From Fluviicola sp. (lineage in GTDB: Bacteria > Bacteroidota > Bacteroidia > Flavobacteriales_D > Crocinitomicaceae): a stretch of 53,146 nt of DNA. Below the pieces are notes generated by a model. It saw only the letters and a program-made list of their open reading frames with translations. It was not told the origin of the DNA and did not search any database. Each line of letters starts with the position of its first letter. The first letter of the stretch is position 1. The stretch lies in the NCBI RefSeq assembly GCF_029266855.1, contig NZ_JAQSWB010000013.1, positions 1 to 53,146 of the forward strand, given 5' to 3'. Both the position numbers and the translations under genes were made by a program. Shown one piece after another: positions 1 through 7,839 of this stretch.

Positions 1-240
1 TTTGGCAATGAAAAAGTAAGGTGATAAGTCCGTTTTTATTAAACCACGAAGCAACGAAATCCGGCATTGTCCTACCCCTCTGACGGAGTCTGACACTCAT
101 CAGTCCCGATAGCTATCGGGACTGCAGGCTAAAATAAAAAAAAGGCATCCTCTGCACCTGCGCTAAAGCTTCAGCGCAAGCGTGCGAACACCCTTCAAAT
201 TATATCAATAACGTAGCGATTGAGGAACGAATCTGCTGCG
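1..240. other. intergenic stretch with a perfect palindrome
   Basis: No gene is visible here. The region lies downstream of the beta-barrel gene that ends at 241. At 101-124 there is a perfect 24-bp palindrome with core CCCGATAGCTATCGGG. It has no T-run on either side, so it does not look like an intrinsic terminator. It resembles the short palindromic repeats scattered through Bacteroidota genomes; a partial relative of the core (CCCGATAGCTTTTGGG-like) is at about 18097-18112. An A-rich run follows at about 133-143. Confidence 0.5.
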
Positions 241-1089
241 TTACCATTTAAACTTCTTCTTCTCCTTCACCGATTTGGGATCCTTTACTTTCTTCTCTTT
301 CGTTGATTCCGGGAAATGGAATGCCATCCCGAAACGGATATTCAGGGCATTCAGCCACTCTTTGTGTGGTTCCTGCTTTCCGTAAATATTCGTCAATCCC
401 AGCGAGTAAGAAGGAATCACATATACCGAAGCATATTTTGAAAAGCGGTATTGAACACCGGCAGAGAATATCAAATTGATTCCCGCACTGCTCAAGCCTT
501 CAATGGTTTTTGAGTTTGCAGGGCTGACATCCCTTCCGAGGGAATCCATAATCGTTGTTTTGGTTTTCAGACTTAATGGTATGTATGGCTGAATCCCGGC
601 TCCTGCAAGAAATTGAACTTGTTTTCCGTATGTAAAGTACAATTGGATCGGAAGCGTAAGCATATTGTATTTCCGGTCGTAAGAATAAGCACTGTCTGAT
701 GTCTGCGATTTGAACTCGTACGATTCTCCGTAACGGTCAATGGACAATCCTCCTTCAATACTCAAATAACGGTGAATCCTGTTCCGGATTCCTGCCTGGT
801 AGGTCCAGCGGTTAACCATCTTTTCCTCTTCCCTGATTCCCAAAGGTCTCCCGAACAAGTCTCCGTTCGGTTCAATTTTGTGGGATCCGATGCTGTAACC
901 TGCGCCGATAAATGCAGTGAAATCCATTAATCCTTTATCCGGATCGTATTTATTTTCGGGATTCTTAGCCGCTTTACCGGATTCGCTTGCTGGTTTCTTT
1001 TTAGTCGATTCAACCTTTCCGGTTGAAATTTGTGCATGATTCACAAAAGGACTAAAAATTAATAACGTTAGGACTGCTAATTGTTTCAT
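241..1089 (-). CDS. outer-membrane beta-barrel protein
   Basis: A secreted protein of 282 residues. Residues 1-19 form a signal peptide (hydrophobic LAVLTLLIF core, cleavage after NHA). Residues 20-50 are a lysine-rich linker. From about residue 55 onward the sequence alternates aromatic and polar residues in short strands separated by turns, as in the porin-like PF13568 barrels of Bacteroidota. The C-terminal 20 residues are again very rich in lysine, which is unusual after a barrel. It is divergent from the AsmA-like gene at 1165, with about 75 bp between the starts. Its function is unknown; the family includes many structural outer-membrane proteins. The beta-barrel call rests on the strand pattern, not on a catalytic motif. 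Confidence 0.75.
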   Translation of the reverse strand: MKQLAVLTLLIFSPFVNHAQISTGKVESTKKKPASESGKAAKNPENKYDPDKGLMDFTAFIGAGYSIGSHKIEPNGDLFGRPLGIREEEKMVNRWTYQAGIRNRIHRYLSIEGGLSIDRYGESYEFKSQTSDSAYSYDRKYNMLTLPIQLYFTYGKQVQFLAGAGIQPYIPLSLKTKTTIMDSLGRDVSPANSKTIEGLSSAGINLIFSAGVQYRFSKYASVYVIPSYSLGLTNIYGKQEPHKEWLNALNIRFGMAFHFPESTKEKKVKDPKSVKEKKKFKW

Positions 1090-1164
1090 GAAAAGCTTAT
1101 TTTCGTAAGAATGTAAAGATACAATCTTTGGTTAAAAAATTGGTTATACTTAAAATACCTATCG

Positions 1165-4065
1165 ATGTCTAGAAGAGAAAAATTGCCTAAAAAGAAGAAA
1201 AGTTTTATTCGCAGACTTTTCAAGTGGACAGGACTTACCCTGTTATTCTTATTAATCGCAATCATCCTGGTTCCTATAATTTTCAAGGACCAAATCAAGG
1301 AGATGGTATTGAAAGAAGTCAGTAAAACCCTGAAAGCCGATGTGACTATCAAAGACTTTGATCTGACCTTCCTTTCCACGTTCCCGAATGTGACCATTCA
1401 ACTATATGACACGAAGGTAACAGGTAGAACGGAATTTAAGGGCGTAGAGTTGGCAAGTGTCAAAACTATTGAGGCACATGTAGGTTTATGGGATGTAATC
1501 GGTGGAGATGAGATCGAAATTGACGAAGTGCATATCTCGGATGCAAAGTTCGATGTACGCGTGGATCCGGAAGGAAATGCGAACTACGATATCGTGATCC
1601 CGACAGATCAGCAACCTGCTGAGGAACCTTCCGCATTCAAAATGTCTTTAAAAGAATACTCCTTGAAGAACATCGAGATCGTTTACGACGACCAGGCTTC
1701 GGATATGTATGCAAATATCAAAAACCTGAATCATACCGGTGAGGGTGATTTAACGGCAGATGTGATCGATTTTGCTACGAGTACGCAAATGGATGAATTG
1801 ACTTTCGAAATGGAGGGCCTAAGCTACCTGTCGAAAGTGAAAACAAACGCAGATGTAAACTTGTTGATGGAGTTCAAGGAAAACGATTCCAAATTCACAT
1901 TGAAAGAAAATACCTTCGCACTGAATAACTTCCACCTGTCATTGGATGGTTTTTACCAGATGCTGAAAGATCACGATCAGATCGACCTGAAAATGAATAC
2001 GAAGGAGATCAGTTTCAAAGATCTGTTGTCACTGGTGCCTAGTTTCTACCAAAGTGGTTACGAGAGCATGATTGCCAAAGGCGATTTAAAAATGAACGGG
2101 GAAGTAAAAGGCCGCTTGGATGAGAAAAACCTTCCGGCATGGGATTTCGGGTTGAATGTGCGAAAAGCAATGATCCAATACGCCGGACTCGGTTCTATCA
2201 ACAATATTATGGTAGATGCAGGATCTAAATTCGCAGGTGGTTCGAACCTGGATAAAATGACCCTGGACGTAACCAAATTCCACTCCGAGTTCGTTGGGAA
2301 CCTTATCGATGCAAATCTGAAACTGAGAAACCCGATCACGGATCCGCTCATCGACTCTAAACTGAAAGCCCGCATAAACCTGGCAACGCTTGGAAAAGTA
2401 ATGCCTTTGGCTGAAGGGGAATCGTATAAAGGGAAATTAAATGCGGATGTGGCTCTGAACGGGCGCATGAGTTCCATTGAGTCGGGACAATACGAAAAGT
2501 TCAACGCAAAAGGTTTGATCGAATTATTCGACTTCCTATACAAATCCAAAGATCTGAATGAGGATGTAAACGTGAAAGATTTGACTTTCCGCTTCAGTCC
2601 GCAAAACCTCTCACTGGAAAAAATGAATGCAACCATGGGCAGATCCGATTTCTCCATGAACGGGACGATCGACAATTACCTGGGTTATTTATTCGGACAC
2701 AACAAGGAAGATCAATTACTGAAAGGGGTTTTTGCCTTCAATAGTAACAACCTGGATCTGGATCAGATCATGGGAGTTTCTGCTTCTTCTACTGCAAGTG
2801 CGGCTCCGACTGCTGAACCTGCTCCGGTGGATCCGAACGCCGAACCTTTGCTGATCCCTGAAAACGTGGATTTCGATCTGAATACAAGCATTCAAAAATT
2901 GCATTACAACGGGATCGATGTCAACAGCATCAAAGGAAATGTGAACATGAAGGAGGAAGTGGCTTCCCTGAACAACTTAACCATGAATACCATGGGCGGA
3001 ACGGTTGGATTGCGCGGAAGCTACAGCTCCAAGGATCACAACAAACCGGCAATTGATTTGGGATACAACCTGAAAGACATCGATATCCAGGAAATTACAA
3101 CGCATTTCCTAACGGTGCAGAAACTGGCTCCGGTTGCGAAATTCGCAAAAGGGAAGTTCAGCTCAACCCTAAACATGAAAGGTGCTTTGACAAAAGCCAT
3201 GGAACCCGTATACAATTCATTAACCGGCGACGGGGAGTTCTTTACCAATACGGTTACCATCAGCGGATTCGAACCTTTAAAGAAACTGGGCGATGCGCTG
3301 AACATGAGTAAGTTGTCAACCCAGACTTTCAAAGACGTGAAGGTGTTCTTTGCCTTTAAGGATGGTAAGATGAGTTTGAAAAAACCTTTGAAGATCAAAA
3401 TGAGTGGCATCGACACGGAAATTACCGGGTCCACATCATTCACACAGGAGATCGACTACAAAATGGCCATGCAGGTTCCGAAAGAAATGATCCCTTCAGG
3501 TGTTCTGAAAGCAGCTGAACAGGGCTTGGCTAAAGTAAACGGGGTTGTTCCTAAATTGAATGTGGCTTCCATCCCGGATGTTATCCCGGTAAGTGCCCTG
3601 GTTGGCGGAACGGTTACAAAACCGGTCATCAAAACCGACTTCAAAGACGCTCTACTGAAAGCAACCGGGAACCTGAAAGACAATCTGAAGGAACAAGGAA
3701 AAGAAATGCTTAATAAGGCAAAAGATTCCGTGAAGACCCTTGTGAAGGATAAGGTGGAAGACGTGAAGAAAGACCTGATTGCAGAGAAAAACAAGATCAT
3801 GGCCGACGCACAGAAAGAAGCCGACAAAGTGAAAGCCGAAGCGAAAAAAGCAGCCGACCAGGTGCGTTCCGAAGCCGATAAGCAGTGCAACGACGGAATG
3901 GCTGCAGCAGGAAGCAACCCGATCAAGAAAAAAGCAGCAGAACTGGCTTGTAAGGAGGCGAAGAAAAAAGCCGAAAGCAGCGCTGTGAAGATCGAACAGG
4001 AAGGAAACAACAAGGCAGATGTCATTATGAACAAAGCACGCGAAAAAGCAGATGCTGTGAAGTAG
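1165..4065 (+). CDS. AsmA-like family protein
   Basis: A 966-residue envelope protein. A short basic N-terminus is followed by one membrane anchor at about residues 20-42 (LLFLLIAIILVPIIF). The next part (KDQIKEMVLKEVSKTLKADVTIKDFDLTFLSTFPNVTI) is the usual opening of AsmA/YhdP-type proteins. Long repetitive beta-rich segments follow, and an AsmA-like C-terminal region ends near residue 820. Family members are thought to bridge inner and outer membranes and to move phospholipid; that role is by analogy. The last 130 residues are a highly charged Lys/Ala/Glu helix (KVKAEAKKAADQV repeats) that looks like a coiled coil or amphipathic lipid-binding helix. The two Cys-containing segments in the tail are conspicuous. 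Transcription probably ends at the hairpin at 4136-4169. Confidence 0.85.
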   Translation: MSRREKLPKKKKSFIRRLFKWTGLTLLFLLIAIILVPIIFKDQIKEMVLKEVSKTLKADVTIKDFDLTFLSTFPNVTIQLYDTKVTGRTEFKGVELASVKTIEAHVGLWDVIGGDEIEIDEVHISDAKFDVRVDPEGNANYDIVIPTDQQPAEEPSAFKMSLKEYSLKNIEIVYDDQASDMYANIKNLNHTGEGDLTADVIDFATSTQMDELTFEMEGLSYLSKVKTNADVNLLMEFKENDSKFTLKENTFALNNFHLSLDGFYQMLKDHDQIDLKMNTKEISFKDLLSLVPSFYQSGYESMIAKGDLKMNGEVKGRLDEKNLPAWDFGLNVRKAMIQYAGLGSINNIMVDAGSKFAGGSNLDKMTLDVTKFHSEFVGNLIDANLKLRNPITDPLIDSKLKARINLATLGKVMPLAEGESYKGKLNADVALNGRMSSIESGQYEKFNAKGLIELFDFLYKSKDLNEDVNVKDLTFRFSPQNLSLEKMNATMGRSDFSMNGTIDNYLGYLFGHNKEDQLLKGVFAFNSNNLDLDQIMGVSASSTASAAPTAEPAPVDPNAEPLLIPENVDFDLNTSIQKLHYNGIDVNSIKGNVNMKEEVASLNNLTMNTMGGTVGLRGSYSSKDHNKPAIDLGYNLKDIDIQEITTHFLTVQKLAPVAKFAKGKFSSTLNMKGALTKAMEPVYNSLTGDGEFFTNTVTISGFEPLKKLGDALNMSKLSTQTFKDVKVFFAFKDGKMSLKKPLKIKMSGIDTEITGSTSFTQEIDYKMAMQVPKEMIPSGVLKAAEQGLAKVNGVVPKLNVASIPDVIPVSALVGGTVTKPVIKTDFKDALLKATGNLKDNLKEQGKEMLNKAKDSVKTLVKDKVEDVKKDLIAEKNKIMADAQKEADKVKAEAKKAADQVRSEADKQCNDGMAAAGSNPIKKKAAELACKEAKKKAESSAVKIEQEGNNKADVIMNKAREKADAVK

Positions 4066-4135
4066 ATGAGATAGTGATCGAACTTATCCCCATGAGCTTT
4101 GCTTTTCGGGATAATACAAGATAATAAGAATAAGG

Positions 4136-4169
4136 AATCCCGTCCGGCCCAGCCGCGACGGGATTTTTT
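4136..4169 (+). terminator. intrinsic terminator after the AsmA-like gene
   Basis: Stem AATCCCGTC (4136-4144) pairs with GACGGGATT (4157-4165) and runs into six T residues. It separates the AsmA-like gene from the GNAT/HTH unit downstream. Confidence 0.8.
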
Positions 4170-4220
4170 GTTGGATGTTTCTGAAAGTTCAAAACACACA
4201 ATCTTACGAGTTTCTTGAAA

Positions 4221-4260
4221 AAGTTTACAAAATTTGTAAAAAGTTTACGTTTTTTGTAAA
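4221..4260. promoter_or_regulatory. two tandem palindromes, probable operator of the GNAT/HTH unit
   Basis: Two 17-bp inverted repeats of the form TTTAC-N7-GTAAA lie at 4224-4240 and 4244-4260. Each is preceded by AA(G), so that AAGTTTAC recurs at 4221 and 4241. The centres are exactly 20 bp apart, about two helical turns, so two dimers could bind the same face of the DNA. The second palindrome covers the region where the -33 element would be. The natural binder is the HTH protein encoded at 4733, which would repress its own operon; this is inference from position and symmetry. Confidence 0.65.
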
Positions 4261-4269
4261 GAAATATTT

Positions 4270-4277
4270 TACCTTTG
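4270..4277 (+). promoter_or_regulatory. TAnnTTTG -7 box of the GNAT/HTH unit
   Basis: TACCTTTG fits the Bacteroidota -7 consensus exactly. It ends only three bases before the ATG at 4281, so transcription would begin at or next to the start codon and the mRNA would be leaderless. No good -33 TTG is present; that space is taken by the second palindrome. Confidence 0.6.
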
Positions 4278-4280
4278 AGT

Positions 4281-4736
4281 ATGTACGTGATAGAACGAGA
4301 AAGTAACTTGAGGCATCAGGTAAAGGTCAAGCCCTTGGATGACGAAGATTACAAGGAAATAACCAAGAGCCGTTTCTATTTTAACTGGAAGACTGAAAGA
4401 GCACACGATGTTTATAAACTCGTTCTGGGCGATGAAATACTGGGTGTGATGTCATGCAGGCATCATGAGGATGAGCGAATTGAGATAGTATTGCTTGCGG
4501 TGTCTAAAGACAACAGAGGGAGGAATAAAAAATATGACCGTATAACGGGAAACTTAATTGGATTTGCTTGTAAGGAGGCCATGAAGTATTACGGTATCAA
4601 TGGTTGTGTTTCTCTTGTGCCTAAAACCTCTTTGAGGCAGCACTATATGGATTTTTACGGTATGGAAGATGCAGGTAGACAGATATTTTTAGAAGGAGGA
4701 TCATTGTTGAACATTTTAAGAGAATATGAGCTATGA
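4281..4736 (+). CDS. GNAT-like acetyltransferase, candidate toxin
   Basis: A 151-residue protein when started at ATG 4281; a TTG two codons upstream is in frame but lies inside the -7 box, so I prefer the ATG. The order of elements fits a GNAT fold: a YKLVLGDEILG strand pair, the central strand IEIVLLAVSKD, an acetyl-CoA loop-like NRGRNKKY segment followed by a helix, then CVSLVPKT and a YMDFYGM segment where GNATs place their catalytic tyrosine. The classical Q/RxxGxG/A loop is not perfect. Its stop overlaps the start of the next gene by ATGA, so the two are translationally coupled. Known GNAT toxins acetylate charged tRNAs; a toxin role here is inferred from the gene pairing and operator. 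A house-keeping or phage acetyltransferase is the alternative. Confidence 0.65.
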   Translation: MYVIERESNLRHQVKVKPLDDEDYKEITKSRFYFNWKTERAHDVYKLVLGDEILGVMSCRHHEDERIEIVLLAVSKDNRGRNKKYDRITGNLIGFACKEAMKYYGINGCVSLVPKTSLRQHYMDFYGMEDAGRQIFLEGGSLLNILREYEL

Positions 4737-5251
4737 AAAAGACTAAGTTAAATGATAAATATACTGACAAAGAGTTGGCAGAATCTTTTGTGTTCAGAAG
4801 CAAATTAACACCAGCTCAAAAAGCAGAATCGAATGAGGAGTTAAGTGCAAAGCGAAAACAGCTTAGACAATCTGTTACGCCGAAAGAAGTGCTTCTGTCT
4901 CGTTTGCTCCAATTAAAATACCAGATGGAGGATTATTTGGAGAATCCTAATTATGATAACACACGCTCGTTTAGCTTCTTCCTGAAAGGTTATGTCGAAA
5001 TGCTGAATAAGAAGAACAAAGAGTTTGCTGACGATATTGACATTAACCAAACTGAGTTAAGTCAAATCCTTAATAATCATCGATCTCCAAGTGAGAAGGT
5101 GATCATTCGTTTGGAGATACATTCCAATAAGATCATCCCCGCGATTATATGGCACAGGCTGATAGAGAAGGAAAAAGAATACCAGATTATAAACAATTCG
5201 GAATTAAGGGCACGAGAAAAAAGCCACGTTCGCAATATGGTATTGATCTAA
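4733..5251 (+). CDS. helix-turn-helix protein, candidate antitoxin/autorepressor
   Basis: A 172-residue protein translated from an ATGA overlap with the GNAT-like gene. The N-terminal 60 residues are charged and probably flexible or helical. Residues about 80-135 contain an XRE-like helix-turn-helix: FADDIDINQTELSQILNN is the turn and recognition helix, and SPSEKVIIRLEIHS is the following helix. This layout, with a DNA-binding domain and a second region able to contact a partner, is common in type II antitoxins such as HigA. Two tandem palindromes upstream of the operon are the expected target. Here the toxin-like gene comes first, as in higBA and unlike tacAT. I do not recognise a specific named family. 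An intrinsic terminator follows at 5275. Confidence 0.7.
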   Translation: MKKTKLNDKYTDKELAESFVFRSKLTPAQKAESNEELSAKRKQLRQSVTPKEVLLSRLLQLKYQMEDYLENPNYDNTRSFSFFLKGYVEMLNKKNKEFADDIDINQTELSQILNNHRSPSEKVIIRLEIHSNKIIPAIIWHRLIEKEKEYQIINNSELRAREKSHVRNMVLI

Positions 5252-5274
5252 GTAATCAGGAATAATATTTCGGG

Positions 5275-5303
5275 AGTCCAGGCATTATGTCTGGACTTTT
5301 TTT
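5275..5303 (+). terminator. intrinsic terminator of the GNAT/HTH unit
   Basis: Stem AGTCCAG (5275-5281) pairs with CTGGACT (5291-5297) and is followed by a run of seven T residues to 5303. Confidence 0.8.
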
Positions 5304-5392
5304 ATGCTCTGAAATAGATTATGCGTAATTGAAACAGATGGAGATTTATGACTCATTATATTGCCAATGGTTTTGGTTTGCTCACAAAACAC

Positions 5393-5749
5393 TCATCCGC
5401 TGGTACCAACCCTCCTCGCATACACCTCATTCCGCAGCTTCAGTAAACCCGCCAGGATCTCCGAAGACAGATCATAAAGCACTTCTTCATCCTGCACCAG
5501 GTCAATCGACTGCACCCGTTTGGTCTGCTCAAAATACCAGTCCTCCAGTTCCTCGCTGATATCCCGCTCCTTAAATCCCGCAAGGACAAAGATCCTGGTG
5601 TGCAGCTTCAAATGCAGCGGCGTGGTATCCAGTCCGCTCAGGCTTAAATGATGCAAATGCCTGTGCACCTTCAGGTCGTCAACGATCAGCCCGATGATCA
5701 GTTTAAACAGATCCTCGAAAGCAATATTCAGTGAATGGGTCTTATTCAT
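5393..5749 (-). CDS. hypothetical protein
   Basis: A soluble protein of 118 residues that I do not recognise. It has no signal peptide. The N-terminal part alternates short hydrophobic strands (LFKLIIGLIVDDLKVH, LHLKLHTRIFVLAGF) and is histidine-rich (VHRHLHHLSLSG). The second half is acidic and helical (ISEELEDWYFEQTKRVQSIDLVQDEEVL). The start ATG at 5747-5749 is the first in frame after a long AT-rich spacer. It stands alone between the terminator of the GNAT/HTH unit and the surface-protein operon that starts at 5998. The coding call rests on length, amino-acid composition and absence of a better frame; the overlapping plus-strand frame at 5329-5559 reads like noise. Confidence 0.55.
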   Translation of the reverse strand: MNKTHSLNIAFEDLFKLIIGLIVDDLKVHRHLHHLSLSGLDTTPLHLKLHTRIFVLAGFKERDISEELEDWYFEQTKRVQSIDLVQDEEVLYDLSSEILAGLLKLRNEVYARRVGTSG

Positions 5750-5997
5750 ACAGTTTCAAAATTTCTGATTCCAGTTTTAGTAGTTCGTAGTCAGCTATTA
5801 CAGCCATCAAATACAAATTTGCACATTTCTTTTAAAAACACTTCACACTTATGTAAATTTATTCATACATTTGTTACCGATAACTACACACTGAAATGAT
5901 ATTCCACTATATCCGAACCAGACAAAAAAGACTTAGAATACTGGTATTCAGCACCTTGTTATCCTAATTTTTTTACATACCATTAAATACACTATTT

Positions 5998-7155
5998 ATG
6001 AAAAAACCCATTTATCTACTCACAAGTGTAACATGCTTGATCATTAGTTTCAATACCATCGCTCAGGAAACCAATGCCATTTCGGAACAGGGAAATGTTG
6101 GGATCGGGACTACTACACCTACTGAAAAATTACAAGTATCCGGTCGTGTCCGGATCGATTCAACACTCATCGTTAGCGATTCGGTAACCATGACATCCAG
6201 TGCAAGCATTGGTGAAGACCTGAAAGTAAACGGGAACTTATACCTTCCGAATATTCCCCTATTATCAAGTATCCACAATGAATACATCTTACTGACCAAT
6301 TCGGAAGGACTAACTGAAAAATCCAGTTTATCTGAATTGAATAATATCCTGTATTCTAAGAATTGCTCCGCAGTTGGTGGTATTGTTCAAAATCCTACCT
6401 GGACAAACGGACCTAACAAACTCTTCAGTGAATGCCCGGAAGTACGCGTAGGAATCGGAACTGCAAACCCAGCATTCTCTCTTGACGTGAACGGAAGCTC
6501 GAAGATCTTAGGACATTTGTGGACACAAGCTTCTTTATCTGTTGGGGCAAACGAAAATCCCTTTTCAAAATTCAATTTGGTAAACACCAATAAAACGGCA
6601 GCAATCCAGGTTAGTACAGTGGGCAATATCAAACCTTACCAACGCTTGATGTACTTTGAATACGACAATACCGATACCAAAATATTTGAAGTACAAAATA
6701 CAGCTGCCGGCTACACCGCATTCTCTCTCAAATCAAACGGTGAAATGGATATTCATAACGGAACAACTCCTATTTTCCATTTGGGAACGGATGGAAGACT
6801 GGCGATCCGCAACAACAGCATGGAAACCTTCCGGATTGAATCAAATGGAATGGTAAGAGCAAGAAAAGTAAAAGTCGATAGTGAAACATGGCCTGACTAT
6901 GTCTTTGAAAAGGATTACAAACTATTACCTTTAGACGAGCTGGAAATCTTTTTGCAGCAAAACAAGCATCTCCCTTCCATTCCTTCTGAGGAACAAATGA
7001 AAGAAGAAGGTATCGATCTGGGAGAAATGAACGTGAAAATGATGGAGAAGATCGAAGAATTGACCTTGTATCTGATTCAACAAAACAAAAAGTTGGAGAA
7101 GCAGGATAAAGAACTCGAAGAGTTGAAAACGAGAATAGAGTGTTTAAAAAACTAG
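5998..7155 (+). CDS. secreted surface protein with GIGT repeats and C-terminal coiled coil
   Basis: A 385-residue protein with a signal peptide (residues 1-22, ending NTIAQ). Two segments with the motif VGIGTxxPxxxLxVxG (about residues 33-50 and 151-166) are typical of Bacteroidota tail-fibre-like surface proteins whose short beta repeats trimerise. The C-terminal 110 residues carry the usual ending of the family: HLPSIPSEEQMKEEGIDLGE, then a heptad-rich helix (MMEKIEELTLYLIQQNKKLE). In phage proteins this position is taken by an autocleaving chaperone domain; here only a coiled coil is evident. It starts a probable operon with the genes at 7187 and 7840. The stop is followed after 31 bp by the next start. 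A structural or adhesive role is inferred. Confidence 0.75.
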   Translation: MKKPIYLLTSVTCLIISFNTIAQETNAISEQGNVGIGTTTPTEKLQVSGRVRIDSTLIVSDSVTMTSSASIGEDLKVNGNLYLPNIPLLSSIHNEYILLTNSEGLTEKSSLSELNNILYSKNCSAVGGIVQNPTWTNGPNKLFSECPEVRVGIGTANPAFSLDVNGSSKILGHLWTQASLSVGANENPFSKFNLVNTNKTAAIQVSTVGNIKPYQRLMYFEYDNTDTKIFEVQNTAAGYTAFSLKSNGEMDIHNGTTPIFHLGTDGRLAIRNNSMETFRIESNGMVRARKVKVDSETWPDYVFEKDYKLLPLDELEIFLQQNKHLPSIPSEEQMKEEGIDLGEMNVKMMEKIEELTLYLIQQNKKLEKQDKELEELKTRIECLKN

Positions 7156-7186
7156 TATGTACAAACTAGATTCTAACAATACAGCT

Positions 7187-7834
7187 ATGAAAAAATTAAT
7201 GATACTTCTTTGTTGCTCGTTATCTGTTTTAGGACTTGCGCAAAATAGAATGTCTACCGAAAAGTTGGATAATAATTTGTCGTACTCTGTCAATTCCGAT
7301 AGGTTGATTGATTCAATCAGTGGGGATGAAGAAAAAGAGATCCCGAAAAAACTTATTAGATATGGTTTCGCCTTTAATCTATCAGCAACCTCCGATGGAT
7401 TACCTACTTCGGTTTTGTTTACACTTAACTATAAAAAACACCAAATTGAATTAGGCCCCCGCTTTGGGCTCGGTTCCTTCGCAGTGGGTTCATATCAAAA
7501 AGTCATCGGTGGAGAACTCAATTATAAGTTTTATCCAAATGGAGACGCGAGTTGGTTTAGCTCATTCGCATTATTTCATGCGGGGTATTTTTATCGTCGT
7601 CTAAGCTACTCAACTGTATTTGAATCATCTGCCACAGAAACAAAAATCAGTATGGAATCATACCTCGGATATGGAGTCAAATTCACAATTATAAAAGGAT
7701 TCTATTTAGGCTCACATATAGGATTGGGATGGTATCAATCCAAGACGGATATTGTTGATGGAATACTATCGAAAAAAAGGACCGATAATGATTGGGGCGG
7801 TATGGGTTCTGTCTTTATTGGATATAAATTTTAA
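7187..7834 (+). CDS. secreted outer-membrane beta-barrel-like protein
   Basis: I start this gene at ATG 7187, giving about 215 residues, because a clean signal peptide begins there (MKKLMILLCCSLSVLGLAQ); an upstream in-frame ATG at 7157 would add ten polar residues before it. The mature part has alternating strands rich in Tyr, Phe and Gly (YGFAFNLSATS, VGSYQKVIGGELNYKFYP, YLGYGVKF, GSVFIGYKF) and ends in an aromatic residue, as outer-membrane barrels do. It sits between two secreted proteins with 31 and 5 bp spacers, so it is likely co-transcribed and may help anchor or display its neighbours. No enzyme motif is seen. Confidence 0.7.
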   Translation: MKKLMILLCCSLSVLGLAQNRMSTEKLDNNLSYSVNSDRLIDSISGDEEKEIPKKLIRYGFAFNLSATSDGLPTSVLFTLNYKKHQIELGPRFGLGSFAVGSYQKVIGGELNYKFYPNGDASWFSSFALFHAGYFYRRLSYSTVFESSATETKISMESYLGYGVKFTIIKGFYLGSHIGLGWYQSKTDIVDGILSKKRTDNDWGGMGSVFIGYKF

Positions 7835-7839
7835 AAATC

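Noticed and set aside
101-124. The palindrome at the left edge as a terminator
   Set aside because: No T-run on either side.
3456-4199. A 247-residue minus-strand frame opposite the end of the AsmA-like gene
   Set aside because: It is the antisense shadow of the Lys/Ala/Glu-rich tail (mirrored Ser/Phe/Ala), and the plus-strand gene is well supported.
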